A DNA stretch of 30,739 bases from DATJGF01 sp035495315 (lineage in GTDB: Bacteria; Verrucomicrobiota; Verrucomicrobiia; Limisphaerales; UBA8199), in contig DATJGF010000181.1 of assembly GCA_035495315.1 (NCBI GenBank), positions 1 through 30,739 of the forward strand, written 5' to 3'. Below the pieces are notes generated by a model. That model ran no database searches, had not been told where the DNA came from, and was given only the letters and a program-made list of their open reading frames with translations. Shown piece after piece: positions 18,555-25,995 of the stretch; the stretch's first letter is position 1; every line of letters starts with the position of its first letter. Both the position numbers and the translations under genes were made by a program.

Positions 18555-19444
18555 TGAATGCTGGTGGATTGATTGGGTTCGGCTCGGTAAAAGGCCCAGC
18601 CAGCTTTGAATCCGGCGAGCTTGGCGCGGCGTTGTTTCCACCGGATTCGGGCAGCGTGCGGCAGTTGACCCAGTCGACGGGTCCGCATGCAAAAGCGGAA
18701 ATCACGGCGCAGGTCGTTCAGCCAGCCAAGGAATACGGTTTTCGGCCAGTTAATCTCGCTTGCCGCGCCGGTCCAAACGGCGGCAAGGGCCCTGGCTTCG
18801 CCAAAGCTGCGTTTATAGGCCTGTTGCGGGGTATAGTTATGCGAGTGCATGACGACCGATTCGGGGCAATAGACGACCCGATAACCTTGCGCACGGCACC
18901 ACCGCGTATACTCGTCATCCTCGGAATATTGCATTTTTTCGAGAAAGCCGCGTTTGGCCCAGATATCTCTGCGCAGCCCGCTACTCACCATGCTGAAAAA
19001 GTGTTCCCATTGGCTCGACTCCCTTTGCATGCCGAAACAGCGTTCGTAATCGTGAACGTAAACGGCCGGGCAGCCCGGTCGTGGGATTTGACGACCAAAA
19101 ACCGCGGCGGTATTCGGGTCTTGCAGGGCGTTTACCAATGGCTCGAGCCAGTTTGAACCTTGTGGAGTTGCGTCGGCGTTGAGAAAAATCCCGAAATCGG
19201 AGCGGGCAAGTTGCATGCCGAGGTTCATCACGCGGCTGGGATTGTATTGTTCGGGTCGGAGCTCAACCAGATTGCGCGGCTTGGCCTGACGAAGCAGTTC
19301 GAGTGAATCGTCAGTCGAGCCAGAATCAATCGCGATCAATTCCCAGTGTTTATAGGTTTGCGCGAGCAACGCCGGCAGTGTCTCGCGCAGGGCCCAGGCC
19401 TCGTTGAATGAGCGCATGATGATGCTCACCAAAGGCGGGTTCAT
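18551..19444 (-). CDS. GT2-family glycosyltransferase
   Basis: A 297-residue GT-A glycosyltransferase. The N-terminus has PLVSIIMRSFNEAWALRETL and ELIAIDSGSTDDSLEL, and the metal-binding motif is FLNADATP (near 89-96). A probable catalytic-base region is MQYSEDDEYTRWCRAQGYRV (about 170-189). The last 80 residues are basic and could lie along the membrane. It probably adds one sugar from a nucleotide donor to a lipid-linked or membrane-bound acceptor. Start and stop both overlap neighbours by ATGA (19441-19444 with the phosphodiesterase, 18551-18554 with the nucleotidyltransferase-fold gene), which indicates co-translation. Confidence 0.92.
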   Translation of the reverse strand: MNPPLVSIIMRSFNEAWALRETLPALLAQTYKHWELIAIDSGSTDDSLELLRQAKPRNLVELRPEQYNPSRVMNLGMQLARSDFGIFLNADATPQGSNWLEPLVNALQDPNTAAVFGRQIPRPGCPAVYVHDYERCFGMQRESSQWEHFFSMVSSGLRRDIWAKRGFLEKMQYSEDDEYTRWCRAQGYRVVYCPESVVMHSHNYTPQQAYKRSFGEARALAAVWTGAASEINWPKTVFLGWLNDLRRDFRFCMRTRRLGQLPHAARIRWKQRRAKLAGFKAGWAFYRAEPNQSTSIQ

Positions 19445-20646
19445 AACGCTGCGATCTTTTCTCGGGCGACTCCCCGCGCCGGGTCCCTGCGATTTGTGCT
19501 TTGGGCCAATTCGGCGTCGCGGGTCATTAGTCCGTAAACATGCGGGATTGCAGAAAGTTCCTCAGGGATCTCCTGATTTGTGCAGAGCGTCGCATAACTG
19601 TGTTTCTCACTCGGGTGATATCCGTGCATGCCGCGGATGGGTTTTTCTCCCATGTGGCTTGGCACAATGAGAACCCCTTCTCTGACCAAGAATATGAGCT
19701 CGCCAAAATATTTATCGGGGAACAATGTGCCTAATTGTTCGAGTTCCTGGTCTGGAAGGATGCGACCCTCCGGGACTTGAGTCAGGCATTCTTCAATTTG
19801 GCGGCGGGCATGTTCATTGAAGAACCAGAATCGCGCCATGGTGGAATCGTAGACTACGGCGTAATCTTGTCCCATGCGGCAGGGCAGCGCGTCGATTCGT
19901 CGCCTCAAATCCAAGTGCTCGACGCAATTGGCCATGCCATGGTCGCTGAAAACGTAGAGCCTAACCGCTTCGTAATGGTGGTGTGCTACAGTGAGCAGTT
20001 TGTCAATCCACGATTCATAAACACGCAATTTGAGAGGGATTTCGGGCGAGTCATTGCCCACGCGATGCAGTAAGGCGTCCAAGCCAGGCCAATAGACAAA
20101 CGCAAAATCAATCCGCTCGGATTGAATGGCGTCCTTCACTGCACTCAGGTTCGCCTCTTCGCTGCTTTCCGGCGTGCTGGCGTGATAAGCGATCCCTTTC
20201 TGTTCGAGAAAATCAAACAGGTTGGTTTCGCGATTTAGTCCTCCAGGGCGAAGCGGGCTTTTTTTCTCACTGAAATCAAATAGTGAGAGGTGTTCAAAAG
20301 GCAGATTGTAAAGATCGAAGTACCCGCGGAAGCCAAGTTGTGCTTTAACAAAGCGCGAGAGCCACCGGCGAAACACTCGCCGACGGGTAATGGCAGTGGG
20401 CAACCAGCGAAGGGGACGCAAAGAGCGAAAGGGGGAATTCGGCGGGTCGTAAACAAAGTAACTCCAATTGCGGTGTTCGACGGGCCAACGCCCGGAAACA
20501 ATCGAGGGCACGCAAGCCGAGCTGTAACCGAAAACGGAGGTTAGTCGCTTGCGTTGCGGCGCAAACTCAGTCACGAACGGGTCGTGCTTGACGATTTCCC
20601 ATCCGCAGGCGTCGATAAAAATGAATAACGGCAGCACCGGTTTCAT
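19441..20646 (-). CDS. Alkaline phosphatase superfamily protein (type I phosphodiesterase/nucleotide pyrophosphatase-like)
   Basis: A 401-residue metal-dependent hydrolase. Metal- and active-site motifs appear in the usual order: FIDACGWE (D12), the nucleophile segment YSSACVPSIVSG (near 41-52), the WPGLDALLHRVG segment (Asp and His ligands, near 185-196), VFSDHGM (near 230), and GMHGYHP (near 344). No signal peptide is present, so it is probably cytoplasmic, unlike many homologues. It could remove or transfer phosphate or phospho-alcohol groups on a nucleotide-sugar or lipid intermediate. The ATG at 20646 has AAGGAC at a suitable distance. It is followed by the GT2 gene through an ATGA overlap and begins 114 bp after the HATPase gene. 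Confidence 0.85.
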   Translation of the reverse strand: MKPVLPLFIFIDACGWEIVKHDPFVTEFAPQRKRLTSVFGYSSACVPSIVSGRWPVEHRNWSYFVYDPPNSPFRSLRPLRWLPTAITRRRVFRRWLSRFVKAQLGFRGYFDLYNLPFEHLSLFDFSEKKSPLRPGGLNRETNLFDFLEQKGIAYHASTPESSEEANLSAVKDAIQSERIDFAFVYWPGLDALLHRVGNDSPEIPLKLRVYESWIDKLLTVAHHHYEAVRLYVFSDHGMANCVEHLDLRRRIDALPCRMGQDYAVVYDSTMARFWFFNEHARRQIEECLTQVPEGRILPDQELEQLGTLFPDKYFGELIFLVREGVLIVPSHMGEKPIRGMHGYHPSEKHSYATLCTNQEIPEELSAIPHVYGLMTRDAELAQSTNRRDPARGVAREKIAAL

Positions 20647-20735
20647 GCAGCGTCCTTACGCAGGTGGACCGAGGTTTATTTTAGGTCCTCGGCCAATCAA
20701 AATATATCGGGTGAACTGCCCAGAAATACCCGCGC

Positions 20736-20755
20736 AGGGCCGGGCTCGAGGCCCT
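20736..20755 (-). other. GC-rich hairpin between the HATPase and phosphodiesterase genes
   Basis: AGGGCC and GGCCCT form a 6-bp stem with an 8-base loop, starting 5 bp after the HATPase stop. It lies in one of only two noncoding gaps in this cluster and could act as a weak terminator or processing site separating the regulatory genes from the biosynthetic genes. There is no U-run after it on the transcribed strand. A second small stem (CCGAGG/CCTCGG, 20669-20692) lies closer to the next start. Confidence 0.3.
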
Positions 20756-20760
20756 CCGCT

Positions 20761-21192
20761 TTACTGATGTGATCGCCGCTTTTGAAGCACCAATGTGTTG
20801 CCCTCGGGCGCTTTATGATAGTGGGTCGAGTCCATCACAGCCTTGATGATGAACAGGCCGCGGCCGCGTTCACTGGTAGCTTCGGGGAGAGTGGCGCGCT
20901 CAGGCCAGCTGAGCCCCGGCGTATGATCGGTCACTCGCACTTCAATTTGTTCAGGTCCGGACACAGCCTCGATACCGACCTCACAGCGCGCGGGATCGGG
21001 CGCGGCGTACAAAACGGCGTTGTTGCACGCTTCTACCAGGGCCAGTTCGCAATCATTCACATCTTTTTCAGCGCAGCCGGTTTGTTTCAGGAAAACGCGG
21101 ACTTGCTGGGCGATCCCGGAAACAGCACTGACATCACATGCCATGCGAAGGCACAGGCGTGCAGGCTGGGCCGGGGTGCGGAATTGGGTCAT
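20761..21192 (-). CDS. RsbW/SpoIIAB-like HATPase (anti-sigma/partner-switch kinase)
   Basis: A 143-residue GHKL ATPase of the serine-kinase anti-sigma type. The N-box is ELALVEACNNAVLYA (E54, N58). The G1 region is RVTDHTPGL (D89) and the G2 loop is SERGRGLFIIKAVMD (G110-R-G-L). Length and motif order match stand-alone RsbW-type kinases. Such proteins bind a sigma factor or other target and phosphorylate, or are sequestered by, a STAS antagonist. Its ATG overlaps the stop of the single-domain STAS gene by ATGA, the usual arrangement for a cognate pair. No alternative sigma factor or PP2C phosphatase lies in the window, so its target is not obvious; the STAS domains of the GT26 fusion are candidates. 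Confidence 0.9.
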   Translation of the reverse strand: MTQFRTPAQPARLCLRMACDVSAVSGIAQQVRVFLKQTGCAEKDVNDCELALVEACNNAVLYAAPDPARCEVGIEAVSGPEQIEVRVTDHTPGLSWPERATLPEATSERGRGLFIIKAVMDSTHYHKAPEGNTLVLQKRRSHQ

Positions 21193-21497
21193 GCGGGCAA
21201 TGCGAGCACTTCAAAAATGTGATCCATGCGGGTCAATTCGAGTATCTGTTGCACAGCGGGTTGAGGACCGAGGAGCCGCAGTTTGCCGGCCCGATTGCAA
21301 GCCGTCTTGTGCAGAGCGACCAGCGCGCCCAATCCGCAGCTGTCCAGATAAGTTGTTTGGGAGAGGTCGATTTCAATATTCCTCAGATCATCCGCCAACG
21401 ATCGCCGAACCCAATCACGAAATTCGGTCGCGTTGACGGCTCCCAGTTGTTTGACGGCAGACACCCGCAAGGTGTCGCCTAGTTTTTCGAGTTTCAT
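21189..21497 (-). CDS. STAS-domain anti-sigma factor antagonist-like protein
   Basis: A 102-residue single STAS domain: EIDLSQTTYLDSCGLGALVALHK, then a strand KLRLLGPQPAVQQILEL and a C-terminal MDHIFEV. The segment equivalent to SpoIIAA D-S-S-G reads D52-S53-C54-G55, so the usual phosphoserine is Cys. S53 remains and could be an alternative site, or binding may not be controlled by phosphorylation. It is co-encoded with the HATPase through an ATGA overlap and starts 13 bp after the XPF-like nuclease gene. It probably binds the neighbouring HATPase. Confidence 0.9.
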   Translation of the reverse strand: MKLEKLGDTLRVSAVKQLGAVNATEFRDWVRRSLADDLRNIEIDLSQTTYLDSCGLGALVALHKTACNRAGKLRLLGPQPAVQQILELTRMDHIFEVLALPA

Positions 21498-21510
21498 GAG
21501 AATTCATAAA

Positions 21511-22233
21511 TCAGATGTCAAGATTTGGCGATGGGGAGTTACCATAATGCCGCGGAGATTCTCGCAATACGTCACGGATCATCGCGGCCGTTTTAGCCCC
21601 AATTCCTTGAACTTGTTCCAAGTTCTGCCGGCTCGCCGTCATTACTGCCTCCACCGTGCCAAACGTGGCCAATAATTGCGCTGCTCGCCCAGGTCCGATG
21701 CCCGGTAGGCCCTGCAAAATATGTAGTTGTAACCTGCGTTTCCGCTTCGGACGTCGCCCGTAACGGGCCCCACAAATTTCTTCGCGCCGCTCCGTTTGCT
21801 GGGCTGCATACATCATCAAGCTTGCCGACTCTGCAGCGCCCAGAGCACGCAGCACGGGAAGCCGAAAGATCAGACTTAAACAGATCATTGCACCCTGCAG
21901 CGATTCACGGCGAACCTGAACTTGCGCCAGGTCGGCAAGTCGGCCCTCCAGGATAAGAGCCGCTGGTATAGATAGGCGGGCTAGTTTTCCAGCTTGGGTA
22001 AAAAGCCGCCCGTCTATGACGGATGCAGCAAAATCCGCTACCGTCTTTCGCTCGAAGACGCAGCGCCCGTTTACCAGGTAGTCTCCCACGGCGAGCCGTT
22101 TGAACTGCAGGTTGATTCCTGGGATTTGCTTTAATGCCGCCGGGACCGGGCTGCCGGCTTCCCGATCATCTGCAAAAATCAGCACGGGTGCACAATCGCA
22201 TCGTTTCTCGCCTCCGTTTTCAACCTCGATCAT
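21511..22233 (-). CDS. ERCC4/XPF-like nuclease with helix-hairpin-helix region
   Basis: A 240-residue protein starting MIEVENGGEK. The nuclease core (about 15-125) has the XPF signature: VLIFADDREAGSPVP, LAVGDYLVN, FERKTVADFAASVIDGRLFTQ, and a strand AALILEG. Two helix-hairpin-helix motifs follow (about 175-230): LQGLPGIGPGRAAQLLATFGTVEA and LEQVQGIGAKTAAMIRDVL. This is the same nuclease-(HhH)2 order as archaeal and eukaryotic XPF/Mus81 enzymes, which cut branched DNA. I chose the ATG at 22233 because it overlaps the hydrolase stop by ATGA; the frame runs to 22296. A DNA-repair role is expected, and its place next to regulatory and glycan genes is unexplained. Confidence 0.85.
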   Translation of the reverse strand: MIEVENGGEKRCDCAPVLIFADDREAGSPVPAALKQIPGINLQFKRLAVGDYLVNGRCVFERKTVADFAASVIDGRLFTQAGKLARLSIPAALILEGRLADLAQVQVRRESLQGAMICLSLIFRLPVLRALGAAESASLMMYAAQQTERREEICGARYGRRPKRKRRLQLHILQGLPGIGPGRAAQLLATFGTVEAVMTASRQNLEQVQGIGAKTAAMIRDVLRESPRHYGNSPSPNLDI

Positions 22234-24785
22234 TTGGCACTTTCCTGAGATTTCGCTTTCTGCACCTCGGATTTGATAGTCTCGGGCACGGGCCACGCCA
22301 GGTGCTTGTGCAGGAAATCGAATGTCCCGATACCATTTATGGTATGCGGGCCGTTGAAGAACTCGATCGCGGTGCGTTCGCCGATGCCGAGTCTATCGTA
22401 AAACCGCCGCACCTTGGCGTATTCGGCAGCAACCCATTCATCAATCCCGACACCGTCATCATGGCCGCGCTCAACCATGAATGGACGCGGTGCGATGAGC
22501 GCCGCCATCTCGGCGTAATTGAAAGTGCTGCCCAGGTCGAATTCGGGCAGTTCATATTCGCCCATGAACATATAGCTGAGGGGAAAATCGGTATCGGCGT
22601 TCTTGCGGACCCAATCATTAAAATCGGCTGAACAAATCGACAGACAATAGCGATCCAGAATCGCCGGCACACGCATCGCGGTTTTGCCGCCGTAGGAGAG
22701 GCCGTAAAAGGCGATGCGCGCCGGATCGACAAAGGGTTGTTCGCCGAGCCAATCCAGAATGCGGGCGTGCTGCGCAATGATAAACGAAAAGAGCGATAGC
22801 CCGAGCGGGTTGGCTTCACGTTGCAGATGCCTGAATTTGTCGCCGCCTCGATAGGGATTGTGCGGTGCGAAGACAATAAAGCCGCGGTCGGCCAGGCGGG
22901 CGGCAAAGCCTTTGTACGCCTCAAAGGCCCTTGTCCCTGGCTCGGCGGTCACAACATCGGCCGGAACACCCTCGAGCCCATGCTGGCAGACGACTACCGG
23001 GCGGCGCTCGCCGGGCTTAAGGTCCGTTGGCAACAGCAAAATCCCCCACGCAAACACATCCGTATAAACATCGAGCATTATTTCGTAAGCGGTCCATTTG
23101 GGGGCCTCTTTGGACTGTTGAGATGAAATGCTGCCCGACTGCGAAGCGAGTGACCAAGGCCGTGAGCGGGGATTCATGGGCAGGGTAGAGGAAGGCAATC
23201 GACCGATCACCTCTTCCCAGAGATTGGATCGAAATTGACTGCAGGCCGACGGCCACTCCCCTAGCGAGACACCCCTGCCAACGTTCCAGAAATAATCCCC
23301 TCGCTTCCTCTCCGATTCTCGCAGAAGTCGTTGGGTGTATTCTTCAAGTTCTTTCACCTGGCGCCGCTGGCGTTCTCCCGGATCAAAGCCACGCCGCAAA
23401 TCACCTGGTGAGGGGCCGAATTGCTTAAGCGAATCGCCCGCGATCCCCAATCCGTTGAGGAGGGCTGCAAGTGCTCGATCAGAACCTGGGCCGGTGCTTT
23501 TTCCCTCAATTCCACTAATGAGCGTAAACCGATCAAAGATTTTCGAGTCACCGTCCTTAAGTAAACTGCGTGCACGTTCAAACTCGTTTTCGACTTCTTG
23601 ATAGTCGGGTGTGTCGAGCTTGCCGGGGGCTGCGCCTGTTCGACCGGACCTCGGTGCGGGCGGGCCGTCAATTTTGACCCCGGGGCTGTATTCTATAATC
23701 AGCATGCGAGGGGCGATCAGACTCGCAATCTCAGCATCGCCAAATTCACGCAAGAGCCCGAACACGTTTCGATAGATGGGTTCCTCTGATAACCGTTGTC
23801 TGGAATCGTAGTAGCCGCTGACTAACGCCGCCGCGATTCGGATATCGAGGGCAGCGGCGTAAAGAGCAATCAGGCCTCCTTCGGCGTAACCGGCAACACC
23901 GATGCGCAAGGTCGTCTCTGAGTTGGTATTCTCTGAAGCAAAGAAATCAACGCCACTCAGCACCTTCTCGACCTCGTACCCGATGACGTGACGGCCCAAC
24001 TCGGAGGCCTGCCGGTATACCCATTCTCGGTGTGGCTGATTTGTGAGTTTATTGATTGCCGGATTGCCCGACCAGGTGTCCTGTCGATCGACCAGCACCG
24101 GCACGAGCACTTCGCACCCATTCTCGGCCAAACGTCGCGCAAATTGCCTTTGAGGATCCAGTCCTGGTGCGAGCCCGGTTACCATTTCCGGTGTTTGGTC
24201 GGCATCGGGAATGACAATGACACGAGCGATCGCCGCGGTTTTGGGCTGAAGCCACAGGCCCTCACCAAAAACATTGTCAAACACAGGCCAACGTACTGCC
24301 TGAATCCTGAACGAATCCGTTTCAGCAACCAGCGCTGGAGTGATAGTGCTGCTGACGTATTCCAGAGACCTCACTGGAAAACGTGAGCCTGTGACTCCGA
24401 TTATTTTGCGGAACTGTTTGCGGTTCGTGCTCACTGAGTTTTCATAAGCCGCAGTGGAGGAAAAATCCCGGTGCCAATAGTGCGGTCGATTGGAGATTGA
24501 GTCAGCTGTTTGACGGGCGAGAAAGCGCTCGATTCCAGCGACCATCTGGGCGGAGAGGTCGCCTTCAACTGTAAGCGGTTGGGTGCTGGGTAGTACTTGT
24601 TGGGCTAAGCAGTGTGCCGCCGCGCAAACCAGTACCGCGCCCAGGGCAGCTTTGAAGCCTTTATTGCGATTGTTGCCATTCCTGCGGCGGAAGAGATTCT
24701 TTCGATTGGCGGCGGCCCAATATGCGAGAAAACCCTGATGGGCATCATGGCTCGCGCTGCTTCCACACGCGGTCTTGGAATCCAT
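22230..24785 (-). CDS. Exported protein with two alpha/beta-hydrolase domains, the first apparently inactive
   Basis: An 851-residue protein. A basic N-terminal stretch leads to a signal sequence (FKAALGAVLVCAAAHCLAQQ, about 44-63). The N-terminal hydrolase-like domain (about 150-345) has the nucleophile elbow as GYAEGG (299-304), with Ala at the serine position. The C-terminal domain (about 570-835) has GLSYGG with S697, a candidate acid in GHDDGVG (776/777) and H814 in GPHTI, which is a full triad. Both halves share the same post-elbow segment (IASLIAPRMLIIE and MAALIAPRPFMVE), which suggests an internal duplication. The active half resembles dienelactone hydrolase/acetyl-xylan esterase proteins. 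It probably deacylates carbohydrate in the periplasm or outside the cell. Its stop overlaps the nuclease start. Confidence 0.8.
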   Translation of the reverse strand: MDSKTACGSSASHDAHQGFLAYWAAANRKNLFRRRNGNNRNKGFKAALGAVLVCAAAHCLAQQVLPSTQPLTVEGDLSAQMVAGIERFLARQTADSISNRPHYWHRDFSSTAAYENSVSTNRKQFRKIIGVTGSRFPVRSLEYVSSTITPALVAETDSFRIQAVRWPVFDNVFGEGLWLQPKTAAIARVIVIPDADQTPEMVTGLAPGLDPQRQFARRLAENGCEVLVPVLVDRQDTWSGNPAINKLTNQPHREWVYRQASELGRHVIGYEVEKVLSGVDFFASENTNSETTLRIGVAGYAEGGLIALYAAALDIRIAAALVSGYYDSRQRLSEEPIYRNVFGLLREFGDAEIASLIAPRMLIIEYSPGVKIDGPPAPRSGRTGAAPGKLDTPDYQEVENEFERARSLLKDGDSKIFDRFTLISGIEGKSTGPGSDRALAALLNGLGIAGDSLKQFGPSPGDLRRGFDPGERQRRQVKELEEYTQRLLRESERKRGDYFWNVGRGVSLGEWPSACSQFRSNLWEEVIGRLPSSTLPMNPRSRPWSLASQSGSISSQQSKEAPKWTAYEIMLDVYTDVFAWGILLLPTDLKPGERRPVVVCQHGLEGVPADVVTAEPGTRAFEAYKGFAARLADRGFIVFAPHNPYRGGDKFRHLQREANPLGLSLFSFIIAQHARILDWLGEQPFVDPARIAFYGLSYGGKTAMRVPAILDRYCLSICSADFNDWVRKNADTDFPLSYMFMGEYELPEFDLGSTFNYAEMAALIAPRPFMVERGHDDGVGIDEWVAAEYAKVRRFYDRLGIGERTAIEFFNGPHTINGIGTFDFLHKHLAWPVPETIKSEVQKAKSQESAK

Positions 24786-24876
24786 ATGGACTCAGCATCA
24801 ACCAACTGATCCGAAGGTGTCGAGTGCGGATTGAGTGCGGTTTAGGTCAGGCGCCCTCAATCATAACAGCCCCTTT

Positions 24877-25482
24877 TTAATCCTTTTCTTCAGCCGCACT
24901 ACGCAGAAACGGGAGTTTGACCGTTTTCTGTAGAAAGCCGAGGAAGGTCTTTTTCTTGGGTTTTTCGCCGCCGATCCGAACGCACGCATGACTGCACAAG
25001 GGGCATAACTTCAGGACCTTGCCGCCCCGGCGCCGGAGCCGGTGAACGCATTCATCGCACAAGACTTCGCGACAATGTGTGCATTGGTGGGTCGCCTTGG
25101 CATGACGATGCCGTGGACAAACCAGAGATCCATCCGTCAACACGACGGGTGGTGCTGGTCTTTCGATGAGAAATTTGGGAATCGCCACGTTAACATCGGT
25201 ATTTTCGACCAACAGCTCAACATCACCGAATCGTAGCGTTTGGCCGGTGCTCAAGAGGGCTTGTGTAATTGGTTGGTCTCCTATGAAGGTGCCATTGGTC
25301 GATTGGCAGTCTTTCAAAACCAGCTCATTTTCGCTCAATACAATTTCGCAATGCGTGGCCGAAACGGTGGGATGGTCAATTTGGAAATCATTCGTCGAGG
25401 CGCGTCCAAAGCGGTTGGTTCCCAGCCTCAGTTCAATCACCTGGTCATGAAAACCGGGTGACGTAATTTGTAATCTGGCCAT
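24877..25482 (-). CDS. FHA-domain protein with C-terminal zinc-binding region
   Basis: A 201-residue protein. Residues 1-95 are an FHA phosphothreonine-binding domain with the canonical residues G26-R27, S41-x-x-H44 and N63-G64 (STNGTFIG). Residues about 120-165 carry C122, H125, C134, C137, C142, C145, C160 and C163, a B-box-like arrangement for two zinc ions. The tail is strongly basic (KPKKKTFLGF), then acidic. No membrane segment. FHA domains recognise proteins phosphorylated by Ser/Thr kinases, and a membrane Ser/Thr kinase gene is transcribed in the opposite direction 513 bp away, so they may work together. The ATG at 25482 has GGGGAT before it and a near-consensus promoter. Confidence 0.88.
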   Translation of the reverse strand: MARLQITSPGFHDQVIELRLGTNRFGRASTNDFQIDHPTVSATHCEIVLSENELVLKDCQSTNGTFIGDQPITQALLSTGQTLRFGDVELLVENTDVNVAIPKFLIERPAPPVVLTDGSLVCPRHRHAKATHQCTHCREVLCDECVHRLRRRGGKVLKLCPLCSHACVRIGGEKPKKKTFLGFLQKTVKLPFLRSAAEEKD

Positions 25483-25506
25483 GGTAATCCCCTAGATTCC
25501 AGGATG

Positions 25507-25535
25507 GTTGTAGCCAATCAGGAAGGGATTGTCAA
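25507..25535 (-). promoter_or_regulatory. Sigma-70 promoter of the FHA gene
   Basis: Minus-strand TTGACA (25535-25530), a perfect -35 box, is 17 bp from TACAAC (25512-25507), a 4/6 match to the -10 box. The expected start is about 18 bp before the ATG at 25482, leaving just enough room for the GGGGAT ribosome site. Confidence 0.55.
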
Positions 25536-25595
25536 GACGCAATGTTGACTTTGCGGCGTAGCGGCGCACCTCAATTTTTGTTCACCTGTTCGTCG

Positions 25596-25831
25596 GCTCT
25601 CATTAACACCCGCTTCAGCTTCAGCGGGGTGAAGCTATGTGCTGGGCCTTCCAAGCGCTTCATTCAGCGGTTTTCCCGGTGCACAGTTAAGATAGGCACC
25701 CTAAACCGCTGAATGAAGCGGTTCCGATCACTTTCGCAGCCCACCCCGCAGCTGAAAGCTGGGGGGTTAATGAAAGCAGAGACAACGGCAACTGAATGGA
25801 TAGGGCGTTGAAGCGGGGTATTAATGAGAGC
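25596..25831. repeat. Nested fold-back repeat (possible miniature element or REP cluster)
   Basis: Outer arms of about 22 bp (25596-25617 and 25809-25831, beginning GCTCTCATTAA and ending TTAATGAGAGC) are inverted copies with two differences. Inside, 25656-25673 and 25703-25720 are a perfect 18-bp inverted repeat (CGCTTCATTCAGCGGTTT), whose loop itself holds GGTGC/GCACC. A third copy of the CATTAAC unit lies near 25765-25780 in the minus orientation. The rest of the 513-bp gap between the FHA and kinase genes has only the FHA promoter, a perfect 7-bp stem ATCTCAA/TTGAGAT at 25863-25879, and an isolated TTGACA at 25961 with no good -10 box. No gene is seen. Confidence 0.7.
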
Positions 25832-25995
25832 ACCACAATCAAACATTTAGGGCTCGGTCAGGATCTCAAAAATTGAGATGCGCCGGGTGTAGCTCGCGCC
25901 TCTAGAGGTAGGGGGCTTTAAGTGACGCTGGGCACGCCTACCATTCGATACGCCACCGCATTGACAAGTCGAGTCGCCCTTCACAAGTTACCTGT

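Noticed and set aside
25961..25989. Perfect TTGACA upstream of the kinase start
   Set aside because: At 17 bp spacing the -10 position is CAAGTT, and no other spacing gives a reasonable -10 box, so I do not call a promoter.
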